From Rhodobiaceae bacterium (GTDB taxonomy: Bacteria > Pseudomonadota > Alphaproteobacteria > Rhizobiales > TMED25), in NCBI GenBank assembly GCA_002704755.1, contig PAHC01000018.1, forward strand, positions 37,237-101,236: a stretch of 64,000 bases of DNA, read 5' to 3'. Shown piece by piece: positions 42,782-52,063 of this stretch. Position 1 is the first letter of the stretch. Each line of letters starts with the position of its first letter. Position numbers and translations under genes: made by a program. Under the pieces are notes generated by a model. The model made no database searches, had not been told where the DNA came from, and worked only from the letters and a program-made list of their open reading frames with translations.

Positions 42782-43315
42782 ATGTCAAGAATTGGAAAAA
42801 AAGCAATAGATATACCTGATAATGTGAAAGCAATTATTACTAATGGTATTATTACTGTAACAGGTCCTAAAGGTGAATTATCTGCCACACTCTTTGATGA
42901 TGTTGATGTGCAAATTAATGATAGTTCAATTAATGTAATTCCAAAGAGCCCTAATAAAAAAGCACGTTCTTTTTGGGGGCTAACTAGAACATTAATTGAT
43001 AACTTAGTTGCAGGTGTTTCTGAAGGCTTTATAAAAACACTTGAAATTCAAGGAGTTGGCTATAGGGCTCAGGTGCAAGGTAATACTCTCCAACTTGCAC
43101 TCGGATTTAGTCATGATGTAAAATATGAGGTTCCAGAAGGAATTGAAATAAAGTGTTCTAAACCTACTGAAATAACAATTGAAGGTATAGATAAACAAAA
43201 AGTTGGACAAACAGCAGCTGAGATCCGAAGATTTAGACCACCTGAGCCTTATAAGGGCAAAGGCATTAGGTACAAAGATGAATACGTATTTAGAAAAGAA
43301 GGCAAGAAAAAATAG
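42782..43315 (+). CDS. rplF: 50S ribosomal protein L6
   Basis: The 177-residue protein has two repeated domains and the C-terminal RRFRPPEPYKGKGIRYKDEY near the sarcin-ricin loop. It follows rpsH by 11 bases and is followed by rplR after 8. Confidence 0.97.
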   Translation: MSRIGKKAIDIPDNVKAIITNGIITVTGPKGELSATLFDDVDVQINDSSINVIPKSPNKKARSFWGLTRTLIDNLVAGVSEGFIKTLEIQGVGYRAQVQGNTLQLALGFSHDVKYEVPEGIEIKCSKPTEITIEGIDKQKVGQTAAEIRRFRPPEPYKGKGIRYKDEYVFRKEGKKK

Positions 43316-43323
43316 AGTTCAAG

Positions 43324-43677
43324 ATGGCATATTTAGATATTAAAATAAAAAGAAAAAAAAGAGTAAGAAGAGCTTTGAAAACAAACAAAGATCAAAGACC
43401 AAGACTGAGCGTCTTTAGGTCTTCCAAAAATATATATGCTCAAGTCATAGATGATATTAATGGAAAAACTCTCGCTTCAGCATCCACTTTAGAAAAAGAT
43501 ATACGTAAAGATAATGGTTCTGATGTAAAGGCAGCTGAGAATATTGGTAAATTAATAGCGGAGAGAACACTTAAAGCTGGTGTTGAAAAGGTTGTTTTTG
43601 ATAGGAGTGGTTATCTATATCACGGTCGTGTCAAAGCGCTCGCTGACTCTGCTAGAGAAAATGGACTGCAATTTTAA
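43324..43677 (+). CDS. rplR: 50S ribosomal protein L18
   Basis: The 117-residue 5S-rRNA-binding protein has a basic N-terminus (KIKRKKRVRRALK), PRLSVFRSSKNIYAQVIDD and the C-terminal VVFDRSGYLYHGRVKALADS. It works with L5 in the central protuberance. Confidence 0.97.
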   Translation: MAYLDIKIKRKKRVRRALKTNKDQRPRLSVFRSSKNIYAQVIDDINGKTLASASTLEKDIRKDNGSDVKAAENIGKLIAERTLKAGVEKVVFDRSGYLYHGRVKALADSARENGLQF

Positions 43678-43690
43678 GGAAGTGTAAAGT

Positions 43691-44239
43691 ATGGCAAGAT
43701 CACAAGTAAAGACTAAAGAAGAAAATAATGACCTGATTGATCGTCTTGTTCACATCAATAGAGTGGCAAAAGTTGTAAAAGGTGGACGAAGATTTGGTTT
43801 TGCAGCATTAGTTGTGGTTGGAGACCAAAAGGGAAAAGTTGGTTTTGGGCATGGTAAAGCAAAAGAAGTGCCTGAGGCTATAAAAAAAGCAACAGACGAT
43901 GCCAAAAGAGAGATGATTAAAGTACCACTAAGAGACGGTAGGACACTCCATCATGATGTACAAGGCCACCATGGCGCAGGTAAAGTCATTTTGCGAACAG
44001 CACCTTCGGGTACTGGCATAATTGCTGGTGGACCAATGAGGGCAATTTTTGAAGCGTTAGGCGTACAAGATGTTGTTGCCAAGTCGCAAGGTACATCAAA
44101 TCCTTATAACATGGTTAGAGCAACATTTAATGCGCTTAAAAATGAACAAAGTCCAAGAATGATTGCTTCGAGGAGAGGGCTTAAAGTGAGTAATCTCATC
44201 ACGAGAAGAAAAGAACAAAATGTTGAAGTTGATGGATAG
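43691..44239 (+). CDS. rpsE: 30S ribosomal protein S5
   Basis: The 182-residue protein has the dsRBD-like N-terminal part (VHINRVAKVVKGGRRFGFAA) and a C-terminal domain with ILRTAPSGTGIIAGGPMRAI. S5 lies at the mRNA entry tunnel. The last bases run close to the rpmD start. Confidence 0.97.
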   Translation: MARSQVKTKEENNDLIDRLVHINRVAKVVKGGRRFGFAALVVVGDQKGKVGFGHGKAKEVPEAIKKATDDAKREMIKVPLRDGRTLHHDVQGHHGAGKVILRTAPSGTGIIAGGPMRAIFEALGVQDVVAKSQGTSNPYNMVRATFNALKNEQSPRMIASRRGLKVSNLITRRKEQNVEVDG

Positions 44240-44243
44240 TAAT

Positions 44244-44432
44244 ATGTCAAATAAAGTAAAAACTATAACAGTAAAGCAAATTGGTAGCTCTATAGGTAGA
44301 AAATTTGACCAAAAACAAACCCTAGTTGGGCTTGGTTTAAACAAAATAGGTAGGGTTAGAGAATTAGAAGATACGCCTTCTGTAAGAGGCATGGTTAGAA
44401 AAGTAAAACATCTTGTTGAAATAATTGAGTAA
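44244..44432 (+). CDS. rpmD: 50S ribosomal protein L30
   Basis: This 62-residue protein contains TITVKQIGSSIGRKFDQKQT and GLGLNKIGRVRELEDTPSVR. I place the start at the ATG at 44244; the frame is open upstream into rpsE (44220), and another ATG lies at 44232, but the longer forms add residues not found in L30. A 15-base gap separates it from rplO. Confidence 0.93.
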   Translation: MSNKVKTITVKQIGSSIGRKFDQKQTLVGLGLNKIGRVRELEDTPSVRGMVRKVKHLVEIIE

Positions 44433-44447
44433 AATAGGATCATTATA

Positions 44448-44918
44448 ATGCGATTAAACGAATTATCCGATGTAAACGGTGCTAAAAAAGATCGAAAAAG
44501 AGTTGGTCGAGGAATTGGCTCAGGAACTGGAAAAACTGCTGGCAGAGGAGTAAAAGGACAAAAATCTCGTTCTGGTGTTGCAATAAAGGGCTTTGAAGGT
44601 GGACAAATGCCTTTACATCGAAGGTTGCCTAAGAGAGGTTTCAATAACATTTTTGCAAAAGAGTACAATATTTTTAATTTGGACAGAATTCAATATTTTA
44701 TCGATAATGGTAAAATAAACGATAAAGAGGTCATCAATACAGAAAATTTACTTAAGGCTAAACTAATTAGTAAAGAAAAGAATGGCCTTAAAATATTAGG
44801 CAGAGGTAATCTAAAATCTAAGGTGGCATTTGAAGTATCTGGTGCCTCAGAAAAGGCTATCAAATTAATTGAGAAATCAGGTAGTAAGATTACGATTATT
44901 GGATCTGCTGAAAAATAA
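44448..44918 (+). CDS. rplO: 50S ribosomal protein L15
   Basis: The 156-residue protein begins MRLNELSDVNGAKKDRKRVG and has GRGIGSGTGKTAGRGVKGQK and EGGQMPLHRRLPKRGFNN. It supports late 50S assembly. secY follows after 31 bases. Confidence 0.97.
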   Translation: MRLNELSDVNGAKKDRKRVGRGIGSGTGKTAGRGVKGQKSRSGVAIKGFEGGQMPLHRRLPKRGFNNIFAKEYNIFNLDRIQYFIDNGKINDKEVINTENLLKAKLISKEKNGLKILGRGNLKSKVAFEVSGASEKAIKLIEKSGSKITIIGSAEK

Positions 44919-44949
44919 GACAACATAGAAATAATCATTGTGGTAATTT

Positions 44950-46281
44950 ATGGCATCTGCGGCTGAACAACTAGCGTCAAATATTAATTTTTCAACTTTT
45001 GCTAAAGCAAAAGATCTCAAGCAAAGAATCTTATTCACTCTTGGCGCATTGCTTATATACCGATTAGGGACATTTATTCCTTTACCGGGCATAAATACGA
45101 GTGCATTAAATGATTTATTCCAACAAAATCAAAGTGGAATACTTGGTATGTTTGATATGTTTGCGGGTGGTGCTGTTGGGCGAATGGCAATATTTGCTCT
45201 CAACATCATGCCGTATATTTCTGCAGCTATTATAATGCAACTCCTAGTAGCAGTTTCGCCAGCTCTCGGACAAATGAGAAAAGAAGGTGAAAGAGGGCGA
45301 AAACAAATAAATCAGTATACCAGATATGGTACAGTATTCCTGGCTGCTTTGCAGGCTTGGGGTATTTCAATAGGTTTAGAAGGGGCTGGTGATATAGTAA
45401 TTGATCCTGGTCTTTATTTTCGTATGTCAGCAGTTATAACCTTAGTTGGCGGGGTTGTTTTTCTTATGTGGATAGGTGAACAAGTAACGGCCAGAGGTAT
45501 CGGAAATGGTATCTCATTAATAATATTTGCAGGTATTGTTGCCGAACTGCCCTCTGCTTTAGTAAATACTCTCGAATTAGGTAGACAGGGAGCACTATCA
45601 ACATGGTTGATATTAGCTGTGATACTCCTGGCTATAGCAGTTATTGTTGTTATCGTTTACGTTGAAAGAGCTCAACGAAGGTTAATTGTGCAATATCCAC
45701 GTCGACAACAAGGCAATAAGATTATTGAGGGTGATAGTTCCCACTTGCCACTCAAGATAAATACAGCCGGTGTTATTCCCCCAATTTTTGCTTCATCCTT
45801 ACTGCTGCTGCCAATGACTGTTGCAAATTTTTCAACGGGACAGGGTCCAGAATGGCTAAATATAATAAGTTCGTATTTAGGTAGGGGGGCACCACTATAC
45901 CTAACTTTCTATATATCACTAATTGTATTCTTTGCCTTTTTTTATACAGCAATCGTATTCAATCCATCAGATACTGCCGATAATCTAAAAAGACAAGGTG
46001 GATTTATTCCGGGTATTAGACCAGGTGAAAAAACAGCAGAATATATAGATTATGTCTTAACAAGAATAACGTGTGTTGGTGCAGCATATTTAGCTGCAAT
46101 ATGTATTTTACCAGAGATATTAATGTCGTACGCAGCAATTCCTTTTTATTTTGGGGGAACGTCTTTATTGATCGTGGTTAATGTTACCATGGATACCGTC
46201 TCCCAAGTACAGAGTCACTTGTTAGCACATCAATACGAAGGGTTAATCAAGAAGGCCAACCTTCGAGGTAAAAAGAGATGA
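44950..46281 (+). CDS. secY: Preprotein translocase subunit SecY
   Basis: The 443-residue channel protein has ten predicted membrane segments. Landmarks include LGALLIYRLGTFIPLPG in TM1, GRMAIFALNIMPYISAAIIM near the plug and TM2, and GFIPGIRPGEKTAEYIDYVL before the TM8-TM9 region that binds SecA and ribosomes. It overlaps adk by 4 bases (ATGA), the usual secY-adk coupling. Confidence 0.98.
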   Translation: MASAAEQLASNINFSTFAKAKDLKQRILFTLGALLIYRLGTFIPLPGINTSALNDLFQQNQSGILGMFDMFAGGAVGRMAIFALNIMPYISAAIIMQLLVAVSPALGQMRKEGERGRKQINQYTRYGTVFLAALQAWGISIGLEGAGDIVIDPGLYFRMSAVITLVGGVVFLMWIGEQVTARGIGNGISLIIFAGIVAELPSALVNTLELGRQGALSTWLILAVILLAIAVIVVIVYVERAQRRLIVQYPRRQQGNKIIEGDSSHLPLKINTAGVIPPIFASSLLLLPMTVANFSTGQGPEWLNIISSYLGRGAPLYLTFYISLIVFFAFFYTAIVFNPSDTADNLKRQGGFIPGIRPGEKTAEYIDYVLTRITCVGAAYLAAICILPEILMSYAAIPFYFGGTSLLIVVNVTMDTVSQVQSHLLAHQYEGLIKKANLRGKKR

Positions 46282-46859
46282 ATCTAATTTTATTAGGTCC
46301 ACCAGGATGTGGAAAGGGTACACAGGCAACATATATTGTTGAAAAATATGACTACGTTCAGCTTTCCACTGGAGATATGCTAAGAGAAGCAATAAAAAAC
46401 AATACTCCGACTGGTAAGATTGTCAAAAATGTCCTTGCAAGCGGCAAGCTTGTAGATAACGAATTAATTATACAGATAATGAAAGAAAAGATTGAAGAAA
46501 CAGCAACTAGTCCAGGACGTATATTTGATGGGTTCCCGAGAACACTGGCTCAAGCAGAGAGTTTGAATGCACTGCTGTCTCAAAATAATTTAAGCATCAA
46601 TTTGTTAATTGAATTGGTTGTAGATCAGGAAGAGCTATTTGAGCGTATAACAAAAAGGGCTTCTGAAAGTGATTCAGTTCGTGATGATGATAATGCTGAT
46701 GTATTAAGAAAAAGATTAGATGTCTATAATAAAGAAACAAGGCCAATAATTGCATTTTATGAAAAAGATTTTTTTGTGAATAAAATAGATGGAATGCAGG
46801 ATATCAGTACCGTAAATAAGCTTATAGATAAATTGATAGAGAACAACACGAAGCACTAG
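46278..46859 (+). CDS. adk: Adenylate kinase (short-lid form)
   Basis: Adk interconverts ATP, ADP and AMP. The 193-residue protein has the P-loop GPPGCGKGTQ, the AMP-site QLSTGDMLREAI and the DGFPRTLAQAE motif. The LID is short (RASESDSVRDDDNADVLRKR) without zinc cysteines, unlike the 214-residue E. coli enzyme; short lids are common in alphaproteobacteria. A 110-base gap with likely promoter sequence follows before rpsM. Confidence 0.96.
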   Translation: MNLILLGPPGCGKGTQATYIVEKYDYVQLSTGDMLREAIKNNTPTGKIVKNVLASGKLVDNELIIQIMKEKIEETATSPGRIFDGFPRTLAQAESLNALLSQNNLSINLLIELVVDQEELFERITKRASESDSVRDDDNADVLRKRLDVYNKETRPIIAFYEKDFFVNKIDGMQDISTVNKLIDKLIENNTKH

Positions 46860-46969
46860 AATTTTTGGATCGATTGTAATTGATAATGGTATTAAATATT
46901 GATATAAAAGCATGATAATTATGTCTAAATGTTTTTATCAAATATTTATCTTAAAAAAGGAGATATAAA

Positions 46970-47338
46970 TTGGCTAGGATAGCAGGAGTTAATATTCCAA
47001 CGAATAAACGAGTTGAAATTGCTTTGACATCAATACATGGTATTGGACCAATGAAGGCAAAAGAAATATGTACTAAGGTGAATATTGAAAGCACAAAAAG
47101 AGTAAATCAACTAACGGATGCTGAAGTTATAGCAATTAGGGAAGCAATTGATAATGATTATGTTGTTGAAGGTGATTTGCGTCGTGAAGTTGCAATGAAT
47201 ATAAAAGGAATGATGGATCTTGGATGTTACAGGGGGCTAAGGCATAGAAGAGGTCTTCCAGTAAGAGGACAAAGAACACATACAAATGCAAGGACAAGAA
47301 AAGGTCCTGCGAAACCAATAGCAGGCAAGAAGAAGTAG
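46970..47338 (+). CDS. rpsM: 30S ribosomal protein S13
   Basis: The 122-residue protein has ARIAGVNIPTNKRVEIALTS and the C-terminal RHRRGLPVRGQRTHTNARTR. The start is a TTG at 46970, supported by AAAAAAGGAGATATAAA directly upstream; no nearby in-frame ATG restores the conserved N-terminus. S13 contacts P-site tRNA and the L5 bridge. Confidence 0.96.
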   Translation: MARIAGVNIPTNKRVEIALTSIHGIGPMKAKEICTKVNIESTKRVNQLTDAEVIAIREAIDNDYVVEGDLRREVAMNIKGMMDLGCYRGLRHRRGLPVRGQRTHTNARTRKGPAKPIAGKKK

Positions 47339-47347
47339 TGAGGATCC

Positions 47348-47737
47348 ATGGCCAAAGATAAAACGAGAGTAAAAAGACGCGAAAAGAAAAATATCTCATC
47401 TGGTATCGCGTATGTTAACGCAACATACAACAATACTATGATAACAATAACAGATGCTCAAGGTAACGCAATATCATGGTCGTCTGCTGGTGGCATGGGT
47501 TTTAAGGGATCAAGAAAATCAACACCTTATGCGGCTCAAGTGGCTGCTGAAGATGCTGCAAAGAAAGCTATGGAGCATGGCATGGCAACCATTGAGGTAA
47601 TGGTTAAAGGACCTGGAACAGGAAGGGAGTCTGCACTTCGCGCCCTACAATCTACAGGTTTTATAATAACATCAATAAAAGATGTTACTCCAATACCTCA
47701 TAATGGATGTAGGCCTCCGAAAAAGCGTCGAGTATAA
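47348..47737 (+). CDS. rpsK: 30S ribosomal protein S11
   Basis: The 129-residue protein contains NNTMITITDAQGNAISWSSA, GFKGSRKSTPYAAQVAAEDA and the C-terminal PIPHNGCRPPKKRRV. It lines the 30S platform at the E site. GTGAGGATCC precedes the ATG. Confidence 0.97.
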   Translation: MAKDKTRVKRREKKNISSGIAYVNATYNNTMITITDAQGNAISWSSAGGMGFKGSRKSTPYAAQVAAEDAAKKAMEHGMATIEVMVKGPGTGRESALRALQSTGFIITSIKDVTPIPHNGCRPPKKRRV

Positions 47738-47780
47738 ACAATAGATAGCGCGTTAAATTTAAAACATTGAGGGAAATACC

Positions 47781-48797
47781 GTGATAGAAAAAAATTGGCA
47801 AGAGTTAATTAAACCAAATAAAATTGAATTAAAAGAGGATAACTCTGAAAAGAATATATCAGTTCTAACAGTAGAACCTCTTGAAAAAGGCTTTGGATTA
47901 ACAATAGGAAATACACTAAGGAGAATACTTCTGTCATCTCTACAAGGTAGTGCGATTACATCCGTAAAAATTGATGGTGTTCTTCACGAGTTTTCAGCAA
48001 TATCAGGAGTTAGAGAAGATGTAACTGATATTATCTTAAATATAAAAGACATAGCACTGAAAATGCATATAGATTCAGAGGTGAAGCTTATACTTAATAA
48101 GACAGGTCCGTGTACAGTACTAGCTGGTGATATAGAGTCATCATCTGATGTTGAAATACTCAATCCGGAAACGGTTATTTGTACACTTGATGATAAGGTT
48201 AATATCAGGATGGAGTTTATAGCAAGAACAGGAAGAGGCTATGTACCAGCTGAGAAAAATAGGTCCGAGGATGAGCCTGTTGGTTTAATACCAATAGATA
48301 GTTTGTTTTCTCCAGTAAAACGCGTTTCTTATGAAATTGAAAATACAAGAGAAGGGCAAATATTAGATTATGATAAACTAAATATGACTATCGAAACGGA
48401 CGGTTCTGTAAGACCTGAAGATGCAGTTGCGTTTGCTGCAAGAATTATGCAAGATCAATTAGATGTATTTGTTAATTTTGAAGAACCTGTTGCTCCAGTG
48501 ATTGAAGATAAAGCACCTGAGTTAACATTTAATCCAGCATTGCTTAAAAAAGTTGATGAACTTGAATTATCTGTTAGGTCAGCAAATTGTCTAAAAAATG
48601 ATAATATAGTTTATATTGGTGATTTAATTTTAAAATCTGAGTCTGAGATGTTAAGGACACCTAACTTTGGTAGAAAATCACTTAATGAAATAAAAGAAGT
48701 GTTAGCTCAGATGGGATTACATTTAGGTATGAATATACCAAATTGGCCTCCAGAAAATATAGATGATCTCGCAAAACGATATGAAGATAGTTACTAA
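47781..48797 (+). CDS. rpoA: DNA-directed RNA polymerase subunit alpha
   Basis: The 338-residue protein has the N-terminal assembly domain (EPLEKGFGLTIGNTLRRILL, EFSAISGVREDVTDIILN) and the C-terminal domain with LRTPNFGRKSLNEIKEVLAQ, which binds UP elements and activators. It starts with GTG at 47781, with GAGGGAAATACC upstream. rpsD, which precedes rpoA in enterobacteria, is absent here, as in most alphaproteobacteria. Confidence 0.97.
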   Translation: MIEKNWQELIKPNKIELKEDNSEKNISVLTVEPLEKGFGLTIGNTLRRILLSSLQGSAITSVKIDGVLHEFSAISGVREDVTDIILNIKDIALKMHIDSEVKLILNKTGPCTVLAGDIESSSDVEILNPETVICTLDDKVNIRMEFIARTGRGYVPAEKNRSEDEPVGLIPIDSLFSPVKRVSYEIENTREGQILDYDKLNMTIETDGSVRPEDAVAFAARIMQDQLDVFVNFEEPVAPVIEDKAPELTFNPALLKKVDELELSVRSANCLKNDNIVYIGDLILKSESEMLRTPNFGRKSLNEIKEVLAQMGLHLGMNIPNWPPENIDDLAKRYEDSY

Positions 48798-48823
48798 CAG
48801 GATAATAATTTAGGAGATTTATT

Positions 48824-49264
48824 ATGCGCCATAATAATTCAGGTAGAAAACTTAATAGAACATCAAGCCACAGGAAGGCAATGTTCTCCAATATGGCAAA
48901 TGCGCTGATCAAACATGAGCAAATCGTAACTACTTTACCAAAAGCAAAAGAATTGAGACCAATAGTCGAGAAATTGGTTACCTTGTCAAGAACAAATAGC
49001 CTTCATAAAAGAAGGCAAGCAATATCTAAACTGGGTGATCTAACTATGGTATCTAAACTTTTTGATGTTCTTGGACCGAGATATGCTGAAAGAAGTGGAG
49101 GTTACACAAGAATTATTAAAGCTGGCTTTAGGTATGGTGACTCAGCCCCAATGGCAGTAATTGAATTTGTTGATAGAGATATTGATGCTAAAGGAAAAGA
49201 CTCGGGTCCTATTCAAGTAGATGAAGTTGAAGAAGAATTAGAAAATACGAACGCTATTGCATAA
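48824..49264 (+). CDS. rplQ: 50S ribosomal protein L17
   Basis: The first 120 residues or so match L17 (RKLNRTSSHRKAMFSNMANA, ALIKHEQIVTTLPKAKELRP, GGYTRIIKAGFRYGDSAPMA); a short acidic tail (VDEVEEELENTNAIA) brings it to 146. TTAGGAGATTTATT precedes the ATG. It closes the ribosomal supercluster; crcB starts 3 bases after its stop. Confidence 0.97.
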   Translation: MRHNNSGRKLNRTSSHRKAMFSNMANALIKHEQIVTTLPKAKELRPIVEKLVTLSRTNSLHKRRQAISKLGDLTMVSKLFDVLGPRYAERSGGYTRIIKAGFRYGDSAPMAVIEFVDRDIDAKGKDSGPIQVDEVEEELENTNAIA

Positions 49265-49267
49265 AGA

Positions 49268-49636
49268 ATGCTAAATATCCTATATGTAGGCTTAGGTGGC
49301 TTCATAGGTTCAGTTCTTAGATATTTTATTTATATAGCCTCAAATTATTTTTTTAGCTCAAATCTTCCTTTTTCTACAATCATAGTAAATATAGTTGGTA
49401 GTTTTTTTATTGGGTTTTTTTACCAACTTTTTAATGGCTATCTTTTTATTTCTGAAAACACAAAATTATTACTAACAGTTGGTCTTCTCGGAGGATTTAC
49501 AACTTTTTCTACCTTCTCAATCGATGCTTTTATTTTGTACCAGAATTATGGTAAAATTTTCGCAGTAAGTTATATCATACTGTCAGTTGGACTATCTCTT
49601 TCTGCACTTCTATTAGGTATGTTTGTTCTTAGATGA
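49268..49636 (+). CDS. crcB: Fluoride channel CrcB/FluC
   Basis: This 122-residue protein has four hydrophobic segments. The motifs VGLGGFIGSVLRYFIY, TIIVNIVGSFFIGF and GLLGGFTTFSTFSIDA are those of the Fluc dual-topology fluoride channels, which protect cells from cytoplasmic fluoride. It is co-transcribed after rplQ and overlaps the possible upstream start of the pseudouridine synthase gene. No fluoride riboswitch is seen in the 3-base gap. Confidence 0.9.
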   Translation: MLNILYVGLGGFIGSVLRYFIYIASNYFFSSNLPFSTIIVNIVGSFFIGFFYQLFNGYLFISENTKLLLTVGLLGGFTTFSTFSIDAFILYQNYGKIFAVSYIILSVGLSLSALLLGMFVLR

Positions 49637-49646
49637 ATGTAATGTA

Positions 49647-50549
49647 ATGAATAAGTTTGTTAAAAATGATGATTCAGGAATAAGATTAGACCGTTGGTTG
49701 AAAGAGAATTTAACAAATGCATCATTTATTGAAATTCAAAAAATTATAAGGACCGGGCAAGTACGAGTTGATGGTGGGCGAAAGAAATCTGACTATAGGG
49801 TATCGTCAGGTGATGAAATCCGTGTTCCGCCTAATTTTGAATTCAATGAAAAACAGAGATATCAGAACAATAAAAGAGAAAATTTACTTTTGTCAGATAT
49901 GACCGTTTATCACGATAAAGATGTTATTGTAATAAATAAGCCTTATGGGCTTCCTACGCAAGGTGGTGTGTCAGCTAGATATCATATTGACTCTATAATA
50001 AAATCAGAGGACTCAAGCTACAGACTTGTTCATAGACTTGATAAAAATACTACTGGTGCGCTTCTTATTGCCAAAAACAGAAAGTCAGCCCAATATTATA
50101 CTGAGGCTTTTAATAAAAGACTTATTAATAAAAAGTATCTAGCTCTTACAAATAATTTTCCAAAAAAAAATAATGGAGTAGTAGACTATCCATTGGAGTT
50201 AAAAAATAAGAAAATTACTAGTGCTAGTGATAAATTGCAGGAAGCATTAACTTATTTTAAAATAAAATCATCGAATCCTGATGGTGTATCTTTGATGGAA
50301 CTGATGCCGCATACAGGTAGAAAACATCAGATACGTAAGCATTTATTGATGTTAGGTTGCCCTATTATTGGAGATACAAAATATGGAGATCAAAAATATC
50401 CTATGAGTATCCAAAAAAAGTTATATTTGCATTCTTACGAAATAAATTTTCCAAATATTGAGAATACTAAAGATATTAATGTTGTTGTTGATACACCTTA
50501 TCATTTTAAAAATGCAATCAGTAAGCTGGGGCTAAATTTGAATGGATGA
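49647..50549 (+). CDS. rluC: RluA/RluC-family 23S rRNA pseudouridine synthase
   Basis: The protein has an N-terminal S4 RNA-binding domain (RLDRWLKENL, RTGQVRVDGGRKKSDYRVSS) and a catalytic domain with the HRLDKNTTGALLIAK motif, whose Asp attacks the uridine. RluC modifies positions 955, 2504 and 2580 in E. coli; exact targets here are inferred. I use the ATG at 49647; the frame is open to a TTG at 49623 inside crcB. The downstream ATP12 gene overlaps its end by 8 bases. Confidence 0.85.
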   Translation: MNKFVKNDDSGIRLDRWLKENLTNASFIEIQKIIRTGQVRVDGGRKKSDYRVSSGDEIRVPPNFEFNEKQRYQNNKRENLLLSDMTVYHDKDVIVINKPYGLPTQGGVSARYHIDSIIKSEDSSYRLVHRLDKNTTGALLIAKNRKSAQYYTEAFNKRLINKKYLALTNNFPKKNNGVVDYPLELKNKKITSASDKLQEALTYFKIKSSNPDGVSLMELMPHTGRKHQIRKHLLMLGCPIIGDTKYGDQKYPMSIQKKLYLHSYEINFPNIENTKDINVVVDTPYHFKNAISKLGLNLNG

Positions 50550-51240
50550 GTTAACAAATATCAGTAAAAAAAAGGTTGGGTTCATTGATAGAGATAACAA
50601 AATTTATTTAACAATTAATGGTAGTAAATATAAAACCAAAAATGGAAAAAATATCATTATTCCAAATGTTTATATTAAAGAATTAATACTTAATGAGATA
50701 TCAGATAGAAATAATCATAAGACAAATATCAGTATGATAAACCTAATATTAAAATATAGTACATGGACAGAGGATTCTAAAAAATCTATCACATCTCAAA
50801 TATTAAAATATCTTGAAACAGATCTATTGTTTTATAGAGTCAACTCTCCAGAGTCTTTAGCTAATAAACAAAAACAAATTTGGGATAATGCCCTAGATAA
50901 ATTTGATAATATTTTTAATACAAATTGGAAAACAACATCAAATTTACGCCCAATACAACAAAATCAGGAAAATATAGCTCTTGTTGAGGAGTATTTGGTT
51001 GGTCATGATAATTTTAAATTATTTATCATGTTTGAGTTAATAAAAATTAGTGGCTCCTGCATCTTAACTATTTTGGTAGTCCTCCAAAAAATTAAATTAG
51101 TTGAATTATGGAGCACGATTTATGTTGATGAGTTGTTTAACAACGAAATTTATCAGGACGTAAATAAAAAGAGTGAGTTAAAAATAAAAAAAGATGAGAT
51201 TGCTTTTTTTATGAAGCTTATCAATTCAATCCAGAGTTAG
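50542..51240 (+). CDS. ATP12-family F1-ATPase assembly chaperone
   Basis: The 232-residue protein matches ATP12: a short N-terminal part (FIDRDNKIYLTINGSKYKTK), a central YLETDLLFYRVNSPESL followed by KQKQIWDNALDK, and a C-terminal LWSTIYVDELFNNEIYQ. In mitochondria and alphaproteobacteria ATP12 binds the F1 alpha subunit before hexamer assembly. Its presence is one of the best taxonomic markers in the window. It overlaps rluC by 8 bases and converges on lipB with a 15-base overlap. Confidence 0.85.
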   Translation: MDELTNISKKKVGFIDRDNKIYLTINGSKYKTKNGKNIIIPNVYIKELILNEISDRNNHKTNISMINLILKYSTWTEDSKKSITSQILKYLETDLLFYRVNSPESLANKQKQIWDNALDKFDNIFNTNWKTTSNLRPIQQNQENIALVEEYLVGHDNFKLFIMFELIKISGSCILTILVVLQKIKLVELWSTIYVDELFNNEIYQDVNKKSELKIKKDEIAFFMKLINSIQS

Positions 51241-51888
51241 GTTGCTTATTTTCTGCACCTTCCCGAATTCTTTCTCAAAGTTTAATATAAATTCTTGATC
51301 AAAATTATCGATAGAAATGTTTTCCTTAATACTTTTAATACTCGTAACACTATATTCGGATAATCCACACGGTACAATCCCATCAAAATATTGAAGATCG
51401 GGATTTATATTTATTGATATTCCATGTAAGGAAATCCATTTTTTAACTTTCAAACCTATTGCACCTATTTTTTCTTCACCATTATTTGTTTTTATCCAAA
51501 TACCAATCCTATCTCTTACAGGATATACATCCATATCAAATTTTTTAAAGGTTTTTACTATTATTCTTTCAAGTATCATTATGAATTTGCGTATATCTTT
51601 ATTGCTTCGTTCCAAGTTAATCATTAGGTATATTATTCTTTGACCAGGCCCGTGATAGGTGTATTTTCCACCTCTCGGAGTTTTGTATACTGGGATATCT
51701 TTTGTATCAAGTAATTCATTATCTTTAGCACTTGACCCAGCAGTATAAACACTCGGGTGTTCTAGTAACCAAACAAGTTCATTAGCTTCACCACTGTGGA
51801 TTAGAGAAGATCTTTTTTCCATAAATCTAGATGCTATTTCATAATCAATGGGTGTTTTGCTTTTTAATAGTTCAACTTTTTTAAACAT
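51226..51888 (-). CDS. lipB: Lipoyl(octanoyl) transferase
   Basis: LipB moves octanoate from acyl carrier protein to the E2 and H-protein lipoyl domains. The 220-residue protein has EHPSVYTAGSSA, RGGKYTYHGPGQRIIYLMIN, the catalytic Lys region EEKIGAIGLKV with SLHGISININ, and the active-site Cys in GIVPCGLSEYSVTS. It is a single minus-strand gene facing the tRNA-Leu gene. Confidence 0.93.
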   Translation of the reverse strand: MFKKVELLKSKTPIDYEIASRFMEKRSSLIHSGEANELVWLLEHPSVYTAGSSAKDNELLDTKDIPVYKTPRGGKYTYHGPGQRIIYLMINLERSNKDIRKFIMILERIIVKTFKKFDMDVYPVRDRIGIWIKTNNGEEKIGAIGLKVKKWISLHGISININPDLQYFDGIVPCGLSEYSVTSIKSIKENISIDNFDQEFILNFEKEFGKVQKISNLTLD

Positions 51889-51962
51889 TATTTCTTTATT
51901 GGTTAATTATAATTGCTAAATATTAACATTCTAATATATTAAAGCATATATTAAAAATTTCT

Positions 51963-52049
51963 GCGATCGTGGCGGAATTGGTAGACGCGCAGCGTTGAGG
52001 TCGCTGTAGGGGAAACTCTGTGGAAGTTCGAATCTTCTCGATCGCACCA
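51963..52049 (+). tRNA. tRNA-Leu (anticodon GAG)
   Basis: This is a class II tRNA of 87 bases with acceptor GCGATCG/CGATCGC, D-arm GGCGGAATTGGTAGACGC, anticodon loop TTGAGGT, a long variable arm (TGTAGGGGAAACTCTGTG) and T-loop AGTTCGAATCT. Discriminator A and CCA are encoded. It decodes CTC and CTT. Confidence 0.95.
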
Positions 52050-52063
52050 AATCAATAAAATAA

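Noticed and set aside
49623..49646. Longer N-terminus for the pseudouridine synthase
   Set aside because: The TTG lies within crcB without a Shine-Dalgarno, while the ATG at 49647 gives a normal S4-domain start.
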